From: Alnus glutinosa
Lineage: Eukaryota > Streptophyta > Magnoliopsida > Fagales > Betulaceae
Direction: 5' to 3'
Length of the DNA: 64,000 bases
Assembly: GCF_958979055.1 (NCBI RefSeq)
Contig: NC_084893.1
Span: 27,173,487 to 27,237,486, forward strand
The position numbers were made by a program, and so were the translations under genes. Numbering within the stretch: the first letter of the stretch is position 1; each line of letters opens with the position of its first letter. The notes beneath the pieces are model-generated. The model saw nothing but the letters and a program-made list of their open reading frames with translations. It was not told where the DNA came from and searched no databases. This document shows, piece after piece, positions 36,819 through 47,295 of this stretch.

Positions 36819-37214
36819 CTCTGATTGTAAAGATTCAAATGGGACCCACTATTACTATCATCTTCCTCTTCCAATAATGGCAATCAAACGGTGAAATTGT
36901 AGACCAAAACTACTCTCTCTCTGTATACGATAGTGTCGTTTGCAGGGTTATAGGAACTAGGAACACCTGGGTTTCGTTTGGTTTTCTTCCTTTCTCCTTC
37001 TTCCTCTTCTGTTTTCTTTTTTCTTTTTTCTTTTTCTTTTTTTCTTTTTTCTTTTTTGTAAATTTGGTTTGCTTAATTGGTTGGTTCGAAGAAACCCAAT
37101 TTGTATATTTGGTATTAGTTTTAGAGAGCTCTATGCCTTTATGTGAGTAAAGTTTATTTAATAAATATTGATATTAAAAAGAAAAAAAAAATGGCTCCTA
37201 TCAAATTGTTGTCT
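36819..37214. other. 5' flank of NDUFAF2-like gene
   Basis: Contains the presumed promoter and 5' UTR (a CT/TC-rich stretch at about 36970-37055 lies upstream of the minus-strand start). No other gene seen. Confidence 0.55.
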
Positions 37215-37430
37215 ACAGAAATTTCCTACAAATTGATTTGTAGGAAATTTTCTACTACCCACATATAAAATTGACATGTGTCACTTGACATGTGAGAAGT
37301 ACATGTTATTTAAATACATGTGTTTCTTACATGCTTTTTTAATAACATTAATAAAAAAAATATGTGTTTCTCATATATTTAAAAGACACATATCCTTTTT
37401 ATACGTGAGTCGTAAAAAATTTCTACCCAT
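37215..37430. mobile_element. MITE-like foldback element, family 1 copy 2
   Basis: Contains ACCCACATATAAAATTGACA on the left and TTTTTATACGTGAGTCGTA on the right, matching the arms of the 17855-18035 element with many changes. The centre is A/T-rich, with ACATG/CATGT words repeated in both orientations. Confidence 0.6.
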
Positions 37431-37705
37431 TGTATAAATGGCTAGTAATTATACTAATTAAGATAATAAATATAAAAGAATATCTATAAAATCCATCTAC
37501 AGCATTTATTTAATACAGGCAAATAAGCCCCATTAAAACTTTCTCACATATTATTGCATGAATTGCTAGTGTAAATTCTCCATCCGTCTAAAACGTAGAT
37601 GTGAAATATGGGGCTCTAGACTAGATTCCTCGGCTATGGTTCGTAACCTATTGAAGTGTTTTATGTTTTAAGAATGGTATATGTCCCTCAAATTACTATT
37701 AATGT

Positions 37706-38381
37706 TCCGTTTGTTTCGGCGTAAAATGATTTTTAAAAAATGATTTTGGTATTTTACGGTATTTGGTAGGGGCGAAAATAATGATCAACGAAAATCGTTT
37801 TCAGTTTGACCGTAAAAGTTTCTTTAATTTTTCGAAAATGATTTACGATTTTTAAAACCGTAAATCGTTTTCTAAAATTAAACTCTTCGTTCTTACACGC
37901 ACGTTTGATATCCGATTGTCAGAATTTAGCAATTGTCGATCGTTGGAATCCAACCGGTGCCGGAGTCCGACAACATCCGGTCGCCGGTATTTTGCCGGCA
38001 CCGAAATCCAATCACTCCGGCCTCCATATTCCGGCCAAAATATTGCCGGATTCCGGCAAAGCTGGCTGGATCTAGCCTAAGTGGCCGGAATCCGGCCGGC
38101 TCTTGCCGGATTTGGCCAAAACGGCCGGATATGACCAGATCCTGCCATTTATTGGGCCGGATCCGGCCGGAATTAGGTCAAACTTTTTCGTCGGAATCCG
38201 GCGACGGCGACCGGACGTTGCCGGATTCTGGCAGCATTTGTCAAACTCTGATTTTTGCATTTTGTAATTTTTTTGTGCGAGCCAAACACCGAAAAATATT
38301 TTCGAGAAAATCATTTTTTCTGAAAATGATTTCGTCGAAATTATTTTACGACGGAAATCATTTTACATCGAAACAAACGGA
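37706..38381. mobile_element. Non-autonomous DNA transposon with CCGG-rich core, copy 1
   Basis: Begins TCCGTTTGTTTCGGCGTAAA and ends with the inverse, TACATCGAAACAAACGGA, giving terminal inverted repeats. Subterminal A/T-rich parts repeat AAAATGATTTT-like words in both orientations. The core (about 37960-38240) is an irregular array of CCGGATCCGG, GGCCGGA and TTCCGGC words. Frames through it on both strands are by-products of that low-complexity core. A shorter relative is at 60863-61233. Confidence 0.75.
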
Positions 38382-39008
38382 GTATAAATTTAAAATGTTT
38401 CTCTCAAATTTTAAATTTTGAGAATATTTCTCACAAACTATTAAAAAATATCTATAGACTCCCAATCAAATTGTAGATCCATATGTGATGTTCACAAAGC
38501 CTTTCTTTACTGAATACCTCACTCCCCAAGCATCGTGGTGATGCTCCTTGTCAACGACTCGTCTAATTTCTATCGGTGCTTTACTCCATGTTGTGGTTTT
38601 TAAGATTGCTTATTGCTGCAGTAGATTTTGTTTCAAGCATGTCCATAGATTGTCTCTTCAAACCGCTATTTTAAGCTGTCTCTTTCTTTACTAGGGGGCC
38701 AAGATTCTCTTGGGTCAAGCTATTTATATAGTTTAGAATAATGTTTGTTGCACAACATTTATACACACTTTATACGACAAAGCTGACGTGAAAAGTGTTG
38801 CATAACATTATACACTTTATAAAAAAATTGAAAATAATTTTCACGTCATTTTTGTCATATAAAGTATATACAAATATTGTGCAATAAATATTACTCTATA
38901 GCATATTCTCAGTAAAATTTATGCACCTTATTAATTGTATTAGAGTTGTTGTTGGGCTGCTTCATTTATCTTTAATGCTTTTTATTTGAAGCATTTTTCC
39001 CATTCCTT
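38382..39008. other. Intergenic, AT-rich
   Basis: No gene or clear repeat boundary recognised. It includes loosely inverted words around 38740-38900 (TTGTGCAATAAATATT against AATGTTTGTTGCACAACA), probably an old foldback repeat. Confidence 0.5.
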
Positions 39009-39600
39009 TCTTCCATTGTACATTTTTTTTTTTTTTTAACAAATAGCGCATGCCATCATATATTAATGAATGAAGTCACATGGCAAGGACAAAAACAAGA
39101 GATTCAAGACCCCTAATACCCTAAGCCAGATAAATCTGACTTGAAACAGCAACTTGAACAATACAAATTGTTACGGGAACAATAATGAGCCACTCTTTAC
39201 ATTTAAAGCACAACTCACAAATAGAAAAAGGCAGATCTAACACCTAGGCCAACAAATAGTTCAGTAACTTTTAAGCATCACAAAGGCAAACTGTGAGAAA
39301 ACACTAAAAAAACGAAATAAAACACTCTAAACCAGAAGCACAAATCGAGACCGGCATCTAGTGGCGCCATCGTCGGCGACGGCGCGTGTACTACATGCAC
39401 CGCCATCGGAGACCTCCTCAACAGCAGAAATTCGCCAAAAGACCTCAGATCCACCGAAAAACCTCCAACCTTGCCTTGGAAGACAAGCTGTGACACACAC
39501 ACTCGCCGGTCCACAAAAAGACTTCCCTAGCGTGTGTAAGCCACGCGCTGAGCGTGAAGGACCGACACTGCCGTGGCCGGAGGCTACTGGAATTATATAT
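39009..39600 (-). mobile_element. Poly(T)-headed repeat, likely truncated retrotransposon tail, copy 1
   Basis: A T run at about 39021-39038 is followed by A-rich sequence, then a GC-rich part with GGCGACGGCGCGTG and GTAAGCCACGCGCTGAGCGT. The 58860-59800 block has the same plan and shares GACGGCGCGTG-type words. This fits a 5'-truncated LINE-like element in minus orientation. No reverse transcriptase motif is present, so the class is uncertain. Confidence 0.4.
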
Positions 39601-40048
39601 CAATTAGATAAAAATTCCATTTGGTAGCTCCCCTTTTATTTGAAGGGTAAGTCTTTTCACTTTTTTGTAGACAACTTTACCCATTCAACAGATGCCCCTT
39701 TTGCGTAGTTTTGCTATGTTTCTTCCCTTTCTTGTTCTCCCCCAATTCCCACTGATTGACGGGACCGTACACACACAGAATGGTGGTTTGCCTCGCCGGA
39801 GAACACAGAACCAGTCCTCCAAAATCTCCTCCAGGTGAAGTCCCTTCAAATTTCCTTCACACCTCACACACTTAAAAAACCTAAAATCTTCAAAGCTCAA
39901 AAACTAAATCTTCTCAGGAAAAACCCCAGGCTAAATTGCTAAAACCCTTCCCATCCCATTGGTTTTGCAGTGACCCAAACCACACCCACAAAATCAAACT
40001 CTGTATTAATATAACCCATCAAAAACTATTGCTTTCTTTGATATAACC
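39601..40048 (+). promoter_or_regulatory. 5' flank of the plastid ATP synthase gamma gene
   Basis: Contains the presumed promoter and leader. TATTAATATAACC at about 40004-40016 and GATATAACC just before the ATG are the only AT-box-like words. No other gene. Confidence 0.45.
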
Positions 40049-41167
40049 ATGTGGGTCTCTGCAAATCCTTCAATTTCTAACATTTCTTTGCTTTCTTTTC
40101 ATTCACACCAAAACCCATTTCTCAGTTTGCCTCATATCTCACTCCCACATAGTCTATCTCAATCTTCACAAAAAACCCAAGTTTATTGTGGTATCCGTGA
40201 ACTACGAGGGCGGATTGATTCTATAAAAAATACCCATAAAATTACTGAAGCCATGAAGCTCGTCTCGGCTGCAAGGATCCGACGAGCTCAAGAGGCGGTC
40301 ATCAAGGGCCGGCCCTTCTCGGAGGCCCTTGTAGAAATGTTATACGGTATCAATGAGCAGCTTCAAGTAGAGGATATAGATGTTCCTTTAACAAATGTTA
40401 GGCCTGTCAAAAAAGTTGCCCTTGTGGTTATCACCGGCGACCGCGGTCTCTGTGGCAGTTTCAACAATTTAATTATCAAAAAGGCCGAGACCCGGATGGC
40501 CGAATTGAAGAATCGTGGATTGGATTACACTGTGATCAGTGTTGGCAAGAAGGGTAATTCGTATTTTAGGCGGAGGGATAATGCATTGGTGGACAGGTTT
40601 ATTGAAGGAGGGAGTTTCCCTACCACAAAAGGTGCTCAGGCCATTGCTGATGATGTCTTTTCGCTATTTGTTAGTGAAGAGGTTGATAAGGTCGAGCTTG
40701 TGTATGCTAAGTTTGTGTCGTTGGTTAAGAGTGTTCCGGTGATTCATACATTGCTTCCATTGTCACCAAGAGGAGTTGTTTGCGATGTGAATGGGAACTG
40801 TGTTGATGCCATGGAGGATGAGTTCTTTAGGTTGACGTCTAAGGAGGGGAAGTTGGTTGTGGAAAGGGATAGCGTGAGGACAAAGAGGGAGGCCCTCTCG
40901 CCACTTATGCAATTTGAGCAGGATCCAGTTCAGATTCTTGATGCCATGATGCCTCTTTATTTGAATAGTCAGATTTTGAGGGCATTGCAGGAATCACTGG
41001 CAAGTGAGCTTGCAGCAAGGATGAATGCAATGAGTAATGCTACAGATAATGCAGTGGAGTTGAAGAAGACTCTTTCGATTGCTTATAATCGGGCGAGGCA
41101 GGCAAAAATTACTGGTGAGTTATTGGAGATCGTTGCTGGAGCTGAGGCACTAAGAGAGGTTGATTGA
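40049..41167 (+). CDS. ATPC2: Chloroplast ATP synthase gamma subunit, ATPC2-like, intronless, 372 aa
   Basis: A single open frame of 372 residues. Residues 1 to about 45 are Ser/Leu-rich and lack acidic residues, like a plastid transit peptide. The mature chain has the gamma subunit hallmarks: RIDSIKNTHKITEAMKLVSA near the start, VVITGDRGLCGSFNN, and the C-terminal helix SLASELAARMNAMSNATDNA. Gamma is the rotor shaft of CF1, coupling proton flow through the thylakoid membrane to ATP synthesis. The chloroplast-specific insert with its regulatory cysteine pair is present (CDVNGNC, Cys245 and Cys251). The ending VAGAEALRE, the phrase ILDAMMPLYL and AVIKGRPF fit the Arabidopsis ATPC2 type better than ATPC1; ATPC2 is a minor isoform reported to be poorly redox-regulated. 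The first ATG of the frame was used. The isoform call rests on remembered sequences. Confidence 0.95.
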   Translation: MWVSANPSISNISLLSFHSHQNPFLSLPHISLPHSLSQSSQKTQVYCGIRELRGRIDSIKNTHKITEAMKLVSAARIRRAQEAVIKGRPFSEALVEMLYGINEQLQVEDIDVPLTNVRPVKKVALVVITGDRGLCGSFNNLIIKKAETRMAELKNRGLDYTVISVGKKGNSYFRRRDNALVDRFIEGGSFPTTKGAQAIADDVFSLFVSEEVDKVELVYAKFVSLVKSVPVIHTLLPLSPRGVVCDVNGNCVDAMEDEFFRLTSKEGKLVVERDSVRTKREALSPLMQFEQDPVQILDAMMPLYLNSQILRALQESLASELAARMNAMSNATDNAVELKKTLSIAYNRARQAKITGELLEIVAGAEALREVD

Positions 41168-42650
41168 TTGCCATTCCTCCAATCTTTGTCACGAAAATCA
41201 TCACTTTGATTGACAGTTTCTCGAGGAATGATATCCCGAGTTGTTATACACTTTAAGATCTAGAATGAGGAATCAAGCCAAAAAGATGTTACAGTTTTGT
41301 TCTAACATTATGGTGCCCTTCTGTTTATTGTATCACCTCATTCTTTTTCTGCTGATTGATTGATATATGCATTTGTCAAATAAACAGCAGTTTGAAAATG
41401 GAAAATTTAGAACAATGACAAGGGAAATTCTTAATGGGGCTCACACTATGGAACTTTGTTGAGCTGGATATTGGTAAGCGTTACTTTCTTAGGCATCTAG
41501 AGTATGGGAAGCTTTATCATGTACCACTTGTCCTCCTGCTCTGCATAACTATAATTCATTAAGAAGACTGGTTAGGGCAATCATTTGGTGAAATAGGCTA
41601 TCTGATTCTCCAGAAAGATAAATCCTTTATGCCAGATTGTTCAGAGTATCTTAATAATCAAATTTACTCAGCTTCTAGTTATGCAAAAAAGTACTGAAGG
41701 ATGGAACCGTATTCCATTCACCCTGTCCATTAATAAGCACTATGGTAGCTTTCAAAAAAAAAAAAAAAAAGCACTATGGTAAATAGTCCTATCTATGTCT
41801 CATGTTTACTGAAAAAGGTATACATGGATTTGAGAAATGATTGTTGTACAACTCTTGACACAATTTTTGTCTAACTTTGCCTATATGGCATTTTATTTTA
41901 TTTTATTTTTTTCAAAAATAATGAAACCACTTTGGAGAAAAATGCTAGGTCATTTCTGGATAGGTTCATTTGATGAAAATTGATGGGTCTTTGACTTTGG
42001 TTGTTCTTCATTGGATGTTTCATACCTCTTCCACGATTGCTATGGTTCATTGGTTTGTATCTTCCTGAAAAAGAAAACAATATAGGTAAAAAACAAAGGA
42101 ACTGGTCAAGATCATACCCTGCATGAGGAACACGTTCGTCAATAATTTGGCAGAAGTGAAAGATAATTCAAAATTATCCCAAAAACAAAAAGGAACAATT
42201 TCAAGACAGGCTCATTAGATTATCACCATGTGATTTTAATGCATATCAAAATGATTGAATTTACTGTTTCTTATTAGATTTAATTTTTAAAATAGTTGGT
42301 AATTTAACATGATATCATAACAGAGTTTCTGAATCAACTCGTGAATAAAGATGTTAGAATATTAATCAAATAATTAAATTCATCATTTTATTATCCGCTT
42401 AAACTTTTAACATAAGTGATAACATGGTATAAGAGTAGAAATGAAAAATGTAAATGTGAGGGGTTTAAAGTTTGAGAGCCCCTTTTATAAGGATGTGCTG
42501 TAAAACACCACTTTTACAGTCTCCAATAGAAATTCAACAGATACAAAAAAAAATACTATAACAGAATAATATGATGAAAACACCGGATCTTTTAGCCAAA
42601 CTAGTCATCCAAACTAGTCAAGTATTACTGCCACCACGACTCTGTGCTCG
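41168..42650. other. Intergenic region downstream of ATPC2-like gene
   Basis: Holds the ATPC2-like 3' UTR and AT-rich DNA with an A run at about 41757-41770. No gene recognised. Confidence 0.6.
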
Positions 42651-42660
42651 TCTATCTTTC

Positions 42661-43125
42661 ATTCTTCAATCTTCATTCCTCTAAGCTCTGCACGGTACCA
42701 CCACCATCAATGGCCTTCACAAGCTCTTTCCCAAAACAGCCCAACCCATGTTCTCCCTCACCCTCCCAAACCAAAAATCTCCTAGGATTTATTCCTTCAC
42801 GATCTTTTTCAACCCCAAATTTATCTTCCATTCTTCAATCTTCATTCCTCTAAGCTTTGCACGGTACCACCACCATCAATGGCCTTCACAAGCTCTTTCC
42901 CAAAAAAGCCCAACCCATGTTTTCCCTCACCCTCCCAAACCAAAAATCTCCTAGGATTTATTCCTTCACGATCTTTTTCAACCCCAAATTTGAGATTCTC
43001 AACTACCAATCAACACTCTTCGACAAGAACAAGCTCCAAGAGGCAAATTACGGCTGTAGACTTCGACGTATTCCGGTGATGACTCCGTGGATTTCGGCTT
43101 CGGCGTTCGGCTGGATCTGCCAAGA
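42661..43125 (+). pseudogene. Tandemly duplicated 5' end of an unrecognised, probably plastid-targeted, protein gene
   Basis: A 169-bp unit starting ATTCTTCAATCTTCATTCCT at 42661 repeats at 42830, each with a start codon for MAFTSSFPK. Unit 1 gives MAFTSSFPKQPNPCSPSPSQ; unit 2 gives MAFTSSFPKKPNPCFPSPSQ. Both continue LLGFIPSRSFSTPNL, a Ser/Pro-rich, acid-free stretch resembling a transit peptide. After unit 2 the frame continues STRTSSKRQITAVDFDVF and then stops. Just beyond, another frame reads DSVDFGFGVRLDLP, suggesting a small frameshift. No downstream exons are seen. I do not recognise the parent gene. Confidence 0.65.
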
Positions 43126-44569
43126 AAACAAAACCAATGAACAAAAGAGCACTTTTTAAATTTTCTTCCTTGCAAAGACCCCATCACCCCATCGGATTTG
43201 CCAACAAAACTGAGGAAATATTAAAAAAAAAAAAAAAAAATCAAGGGGAAAAGACAACCACCCAACCACCGAAATCTGCCAAAGACCACCACCCAAAGCC
43301 ACCATATTCTGGCGAAGTGTATAGAAATCATCATTCTCTAATTTGTTTTAAAGGATTGGGTGTTTTCATATTTATTGTATTTTTTGGTTTTTGATGACTT
43401 ATCCACTTATAATTGGTTGTTGTAAAATGAGGGGTTTATAGAGACCTTCTAGGAATTCATGCTACATCACGAAGCTAGAGCTATAGGAGAGAAGAGGCGA
43501 AGTGTGGTGCAAGGAAAGGCTGTGACGAGAGGAGAAAAATGAAGAGAAGAAGACCCGCTGTGCTAGAAGAAAAGAAAACTCTAGAAAAAATTAAAAAAAT
43601 GAAGAGGGGTGCGGCGCTTAGGTTTAAGTAGGGTTAGGGTGTTTTTTTTTTTTTTTCTTCATGCGGTACAGGGCAGGGCGGGTTCCTGGGGTTTTTAAAA
43701 ATCCCAACTCTCAACCCGCCCTGCCCTGTACGGATATGTCATTTTTGGACTATTTCTCGCAAAAAATTAACTAAAAACTAAAATTTTCAAGATAAGATAC
43801 AAACGCGAGATGGTGCATGTGGGCAGGTTTTTGCCCAACCCTACTTATAGAAGATATTCTCTTACAGATTACACACTAATTTGCAACATTTCAACATATA
43901 CTTTATTTTGGTAGCTAATTTAGCGGCCAGTTGTTCACACCCTATTCCAACCATGTTGTCCAGTTTTTTTTCCTTTTTTGTTTTGTTTTGGGTACAAATA
44001 TCAAAAGATTTTATATTTGATTTTATAAATCCAATCAATTATGAAAAGAGGCAGGGGCCAGGGTGGTCATTCCGCCATCTATCTTGACTCTGGAGAGGAT
44101 TGGAGTCTGGAGATATGCCATAACCATCAAATCAGATGAGTTTTCTTTATTTTATTTTTTTTTCTGAAGTGGGTGGCTGATTTGAAGGTGAGGATTGGGA
44201 GGTTTGATCACTGTAATTAATTTTTTTAGAGGTTATCAAACCACTGTAATAACCTAGACAGTGGTTTGTCCACCTCAAAGTCACTAAAGAGGTGGCCGGC
44301 CACCTACAATAGCAAAGTTGATTGTGAGATACTAGTAGTACAATATAATGAAAAAGATGATGATGAGTCTCATGAAAAGAGAAAGTTTTACGTTTTTAAC
44401 ATGGGGTATGATGTGATAGAATCTCCCGATTGAGATTGGTACTGCACAATGTGTTGCCCGCAATTTCAATCCTTGCAGATTTTGGCTTGCTTTATCTTAA
44501 GATCTAGGTGATCGGGATATAATTTTACTCATTTAGATAAGTGTTCGGATAATGGATTCGGCTTCGGTG
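43126..44569. other. Intergenic, with a perfect GC-rich hairpin
   Basis: AT-rich with A, T and GA runs. The 43664-43733 hairpin is listed separately. No gene recognised. Confidence 0.55.
43664..43733. repeat. GC-rich perfect inverted repeat
   Basis: CGGTACAGGGCAGGGCGGGTT faces AACCCGCCCTGCCCTGTACGG across about 28 bp that itself nearly pairs (TGGGGTTTTTAAAAATCCCA). The stem is about 20 bp and starts immediately after a poly(T) run. It may be the tip of a small repeat. Confidence 0.85.
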
Positions 44570-45545
44570 CTGTAGTTGAAATTACAGTACATTTGTTGTA
44601 GAAAAAATGTACGGTCCAAATTTAATAACTTCGTTTTAACTCAAATGGTGTGTTTTTTGACCAAACGTCGTTGAAATAATATGCTTTTTTAGTGTTCTTT
44701 TTAACGCCGTTTAAGGAGGAAAACGCATTCTTTTTTTTTTTTTGAAGCAGACGTCTTTTTTTTTTTTACAGGAACGCTTCCTCCGTTGTTAGTTGGAGGA
44801 GAGATCGAGAGCGTCAAGGCTTTTCACTTCTCTTAGAGTATTCGGAATAGGACCTGAAAGAATATTACTTGCCATGGATAATTCATCCAAGCTCGTATAG
44901 TTTATGATTGATCTGCGAAGATATTACAAGACAAACAATTGTTAGAGAGGTCGATGGTAACAACACCTTCCAGAGCAATTTCTGGAGGTAGAAGTCCACT
45001 TAGATAGATTCAAAAACAGTGCTCAAACTAGGAGGACTTAGAATTTCTTTGGAAATGCTCCCACCAAGCTGTTGTTGGATAAGTTCATGGAAAGAAGACG
45101 CTTGAAGTTTCCAAAAGTAGTGGGTATTTTACCCACCAAGCTGTTTCCTCCCAACTTCAAGACTTGAAGCTTTGTCAAGTGGCTAAACTCTTCTGGAACC
45201 TGTATCTTGTTTCTACAATCAAGTCGAGGATTTGGAGTTGGGTCAATTGGCTTATATTTGAGGGTAGCGCACCTTCTATGCCGTTGTAGCTCATGTTCAG
45301 AACTCTCAAATGGAAAAGATTGTTGATTTGATGATGAAGCTTTCTTGTAAATTGGTTATTTTAATTTGGAGTCCGAGGGAACGGATCGAGGATGGAGAAA
45401 CGTCTGCTTCAAAAAGAGAGAAAAAAGACGTCTGTAGCTCCTTAAACATCGTAAGAAAACGAAAACTAGAAACATCTTAAAAGATCCGATTAAATCTGGA
45501 CCGTGTATTTTTTCTACATCAGATGCGTTGTAGTTTAATGCGTTG
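44570..45545. mobile_element. Pack-MULE-like element with long inverted ends carrying an LRR gene fragment
   Basis: The left arm (about 44580-44790) and right arm (about 45380-45540) are inverted and imperfect. Left TTGTAGAAAAAATGTACGGT pairs with right ACCGTGTATTTTTTCTACAT; left GTTTAAGGAG with right CTCCTTAAAC; left TTGAAGCAGACGTCTTTT with right AAACGTCTGCTTCAA. Between them is a leucine-rich-repeat gene fragment. Long inverted ends around host gene pieces are typical of Mutator-like gene-capturing elements. I could not fix the exact ends or a target duplication, so the superfamily is inferred. Confidence 0.65.
44820..45340 (-). pseudogene. LRR receptor-like protein gene fragment
   Basis: The minus strand reads VLNMSYNGIEGALPSNISQL then LTQLQILDL; in other frames LTKLQVLKLGGNSLVGKIPT and RLLSMNLSNNSLVGAFPKK. 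These are plant extracellular LRR repeats (LxxLxLxxNxLxGxIP). Frame changes and stops separate the pieces, and no kinase or membrane part is present. The fragment sits entirely within the inverted-repeat element at 44570-45545 and looks captured. Confidence 0.75.
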
Positions 45546-46363
45546 TTTGGCAAGCTCCGGAACAGACGAGAGTAGTGCGCCTCACCTTTTTATGCATTTT
45601 TCCTCACTTTTCACATTTTTCAATAACAATTAATATCCAAACATTCTCATTGTTTTACTTTTTTTTTTATTACTATTTAAATAAAAAAATTTACTACAAT
45701 ATAAAACTTTTTTATACAAATTCTTTTTACTTTATATCACATCATCACTTTTTACTAATTTTAAAATTAACAACTCACTACTCTGTTCTTTATAAATATT
45801 TGCCAAATAAAACCTAAATTAAAGCACTTAAGCCGGATTTTTGAATATTTCTAACAAGCAAAACTTGAACACTTATTTGGTGGTGCCTGCTTCATGTTCT
45901 CACATGGACTGCCCTGTTATAATACGATGAATCATGCTATTACAGTGAAATGCTGATTCAGAAGGTACCAATTACAGTGGAAAAAAGGTTGTTCTTCAAA
46001 TCCCACTATCAACGAATGAATATGAGGCCTGTGGCATGAGTTCCCACATAAGGGTAACTGTGCTTCAGCATGACAGCCAAGACAATACTGCATACTTTAT
46101 GGCCGCCTCTCTAAAGCAAGATTCAGCCTCACTGACATGAATCTAGCCTGTCTCATCAATGGTATTGAAAGGAAAGGAAAGAAAAAAAGAAGAAAAAAAA
46201 GAGTTCTCTTTTCAAGAAAAATGTAGTCCAGAAAAACTCTATATATATTGAATCAAGGAGATCTCTTTCTGATTCTGAGTCAGCTACCAGTGAGGTAAGG
46301 CCAGTTGTTCACACTAATAATAATTCCTCTCATATGATCCCATTCCCAATACTAATAATTGAA

Positions 46364-46668
46364 CAGAATACTAAGCATCTCAATTCTCAATCATGACATG
46401 TAAGCTTAAGATAAACTTACTTCAAAACTGCTTGTCCTTTTCTTTTATAGGTGCTATGCTTGTTTATTTGCTTCTTTTGTTTCATTATCTTTGATTATGT
46501 TTCTTATCACTTGTAATAATTTCACAGAATACTAAACATCTCATTTCTCAATCATAAACATGTATGCTTAAGATAAACTCACTTCAAAACTGCTTGTCTT
46601 TTTCTTTTATAAGTGCTATGCTTGTTTATTTGCTTATCTTTGATTCTGTTTCTCATCACTTGTATAGT
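46364..46668. repeat. Tandem duplication, period about 161 bp
   Basis: CAGAATACTAAGCATCTCA at 46364 recurs as CAGAATACTAAACATCTCA at 46525. Both are followed by TTAAGATAAAC, ACTTCAAAACTGCTTGTC and GTGCTATGCTTGTTTATTTG. The second unit has a small internal deletion. Confidence 0.85.
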
Positions 46669-46780
46669 GCTGAGTCAAAAGGCTAAAAGATTACAATATT
46701 TAATAGAAAAAAGCTGTTCTACTAGGTAAGACTTGAGTTCCATTATTAGGGGAAGGATTGAGATTCCGTATAATATTTGA

Positions 46781-47295
46781 ACTGTTTTATTTTAAATGAA
46801 CGGCTTATATTATAACGGCATATAAAAAGAAGAAATAAGAAAAATTGTTGTTGGTGGTCAAATTACTCATTTTGGGTGGTTCGGACCCCATGTAAAAGGG
46901 GTGGTTTAGTGGTAGCCAAATCAATTCTTCGGTGAAGGAGTGGTTCGACCACCCCTAAATTGGGATTGTTAATTTTTTACACGACCCATAAACTTTAAAC
47001 CCAACAAAAATGAATGAATTAGGGTTGAAAAGTCTAACTGTTTTATTTCAAATGAGCGGCTTATATTATGACGGTATATAAAAAAAAGAAATAAGAGAAA
47101 TTGTTGTTGGTGGTCAAATTACTCATTTTGGGTGGTTTGGACCCCATGTAAAAGGGGGTGGTTTAGTGATAGCCGGATCAATTCTTTGGTGAAGGAGTGG
47201 TTCGACCACCCCTAAATTAGGGTTGTTAATTTTTTACACGACCCGTAAACTTTAAACCCAACAAAAATGAATGAATTAGGGTTGAAGGTCTAACT
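46781..47295. repeat. Tandem duplication, period about 256 bp
   Basis: ACTGTTTTATTTTAAATGAA at 46781 recurs as ACTGTTTTATTTCAAATGAG at 47037. The two units match almost base for base through ATGAATGAATTAGGGTTGAA. Each contains an inverted GGGTGGTTC/GAACCACCC-like motif seen in other repeats of this window. Confidence 0.9.

Noticed and set aside
37933-38421. 162-codon frame through the CCGG-rich element
   Set aside because: Open only because of the repetitive core; frames are equally open on the other strand.
46364-47295. CRISPR-like array
   Set aside because: Only two units of each repeat and no spacers; plant nuclear context.
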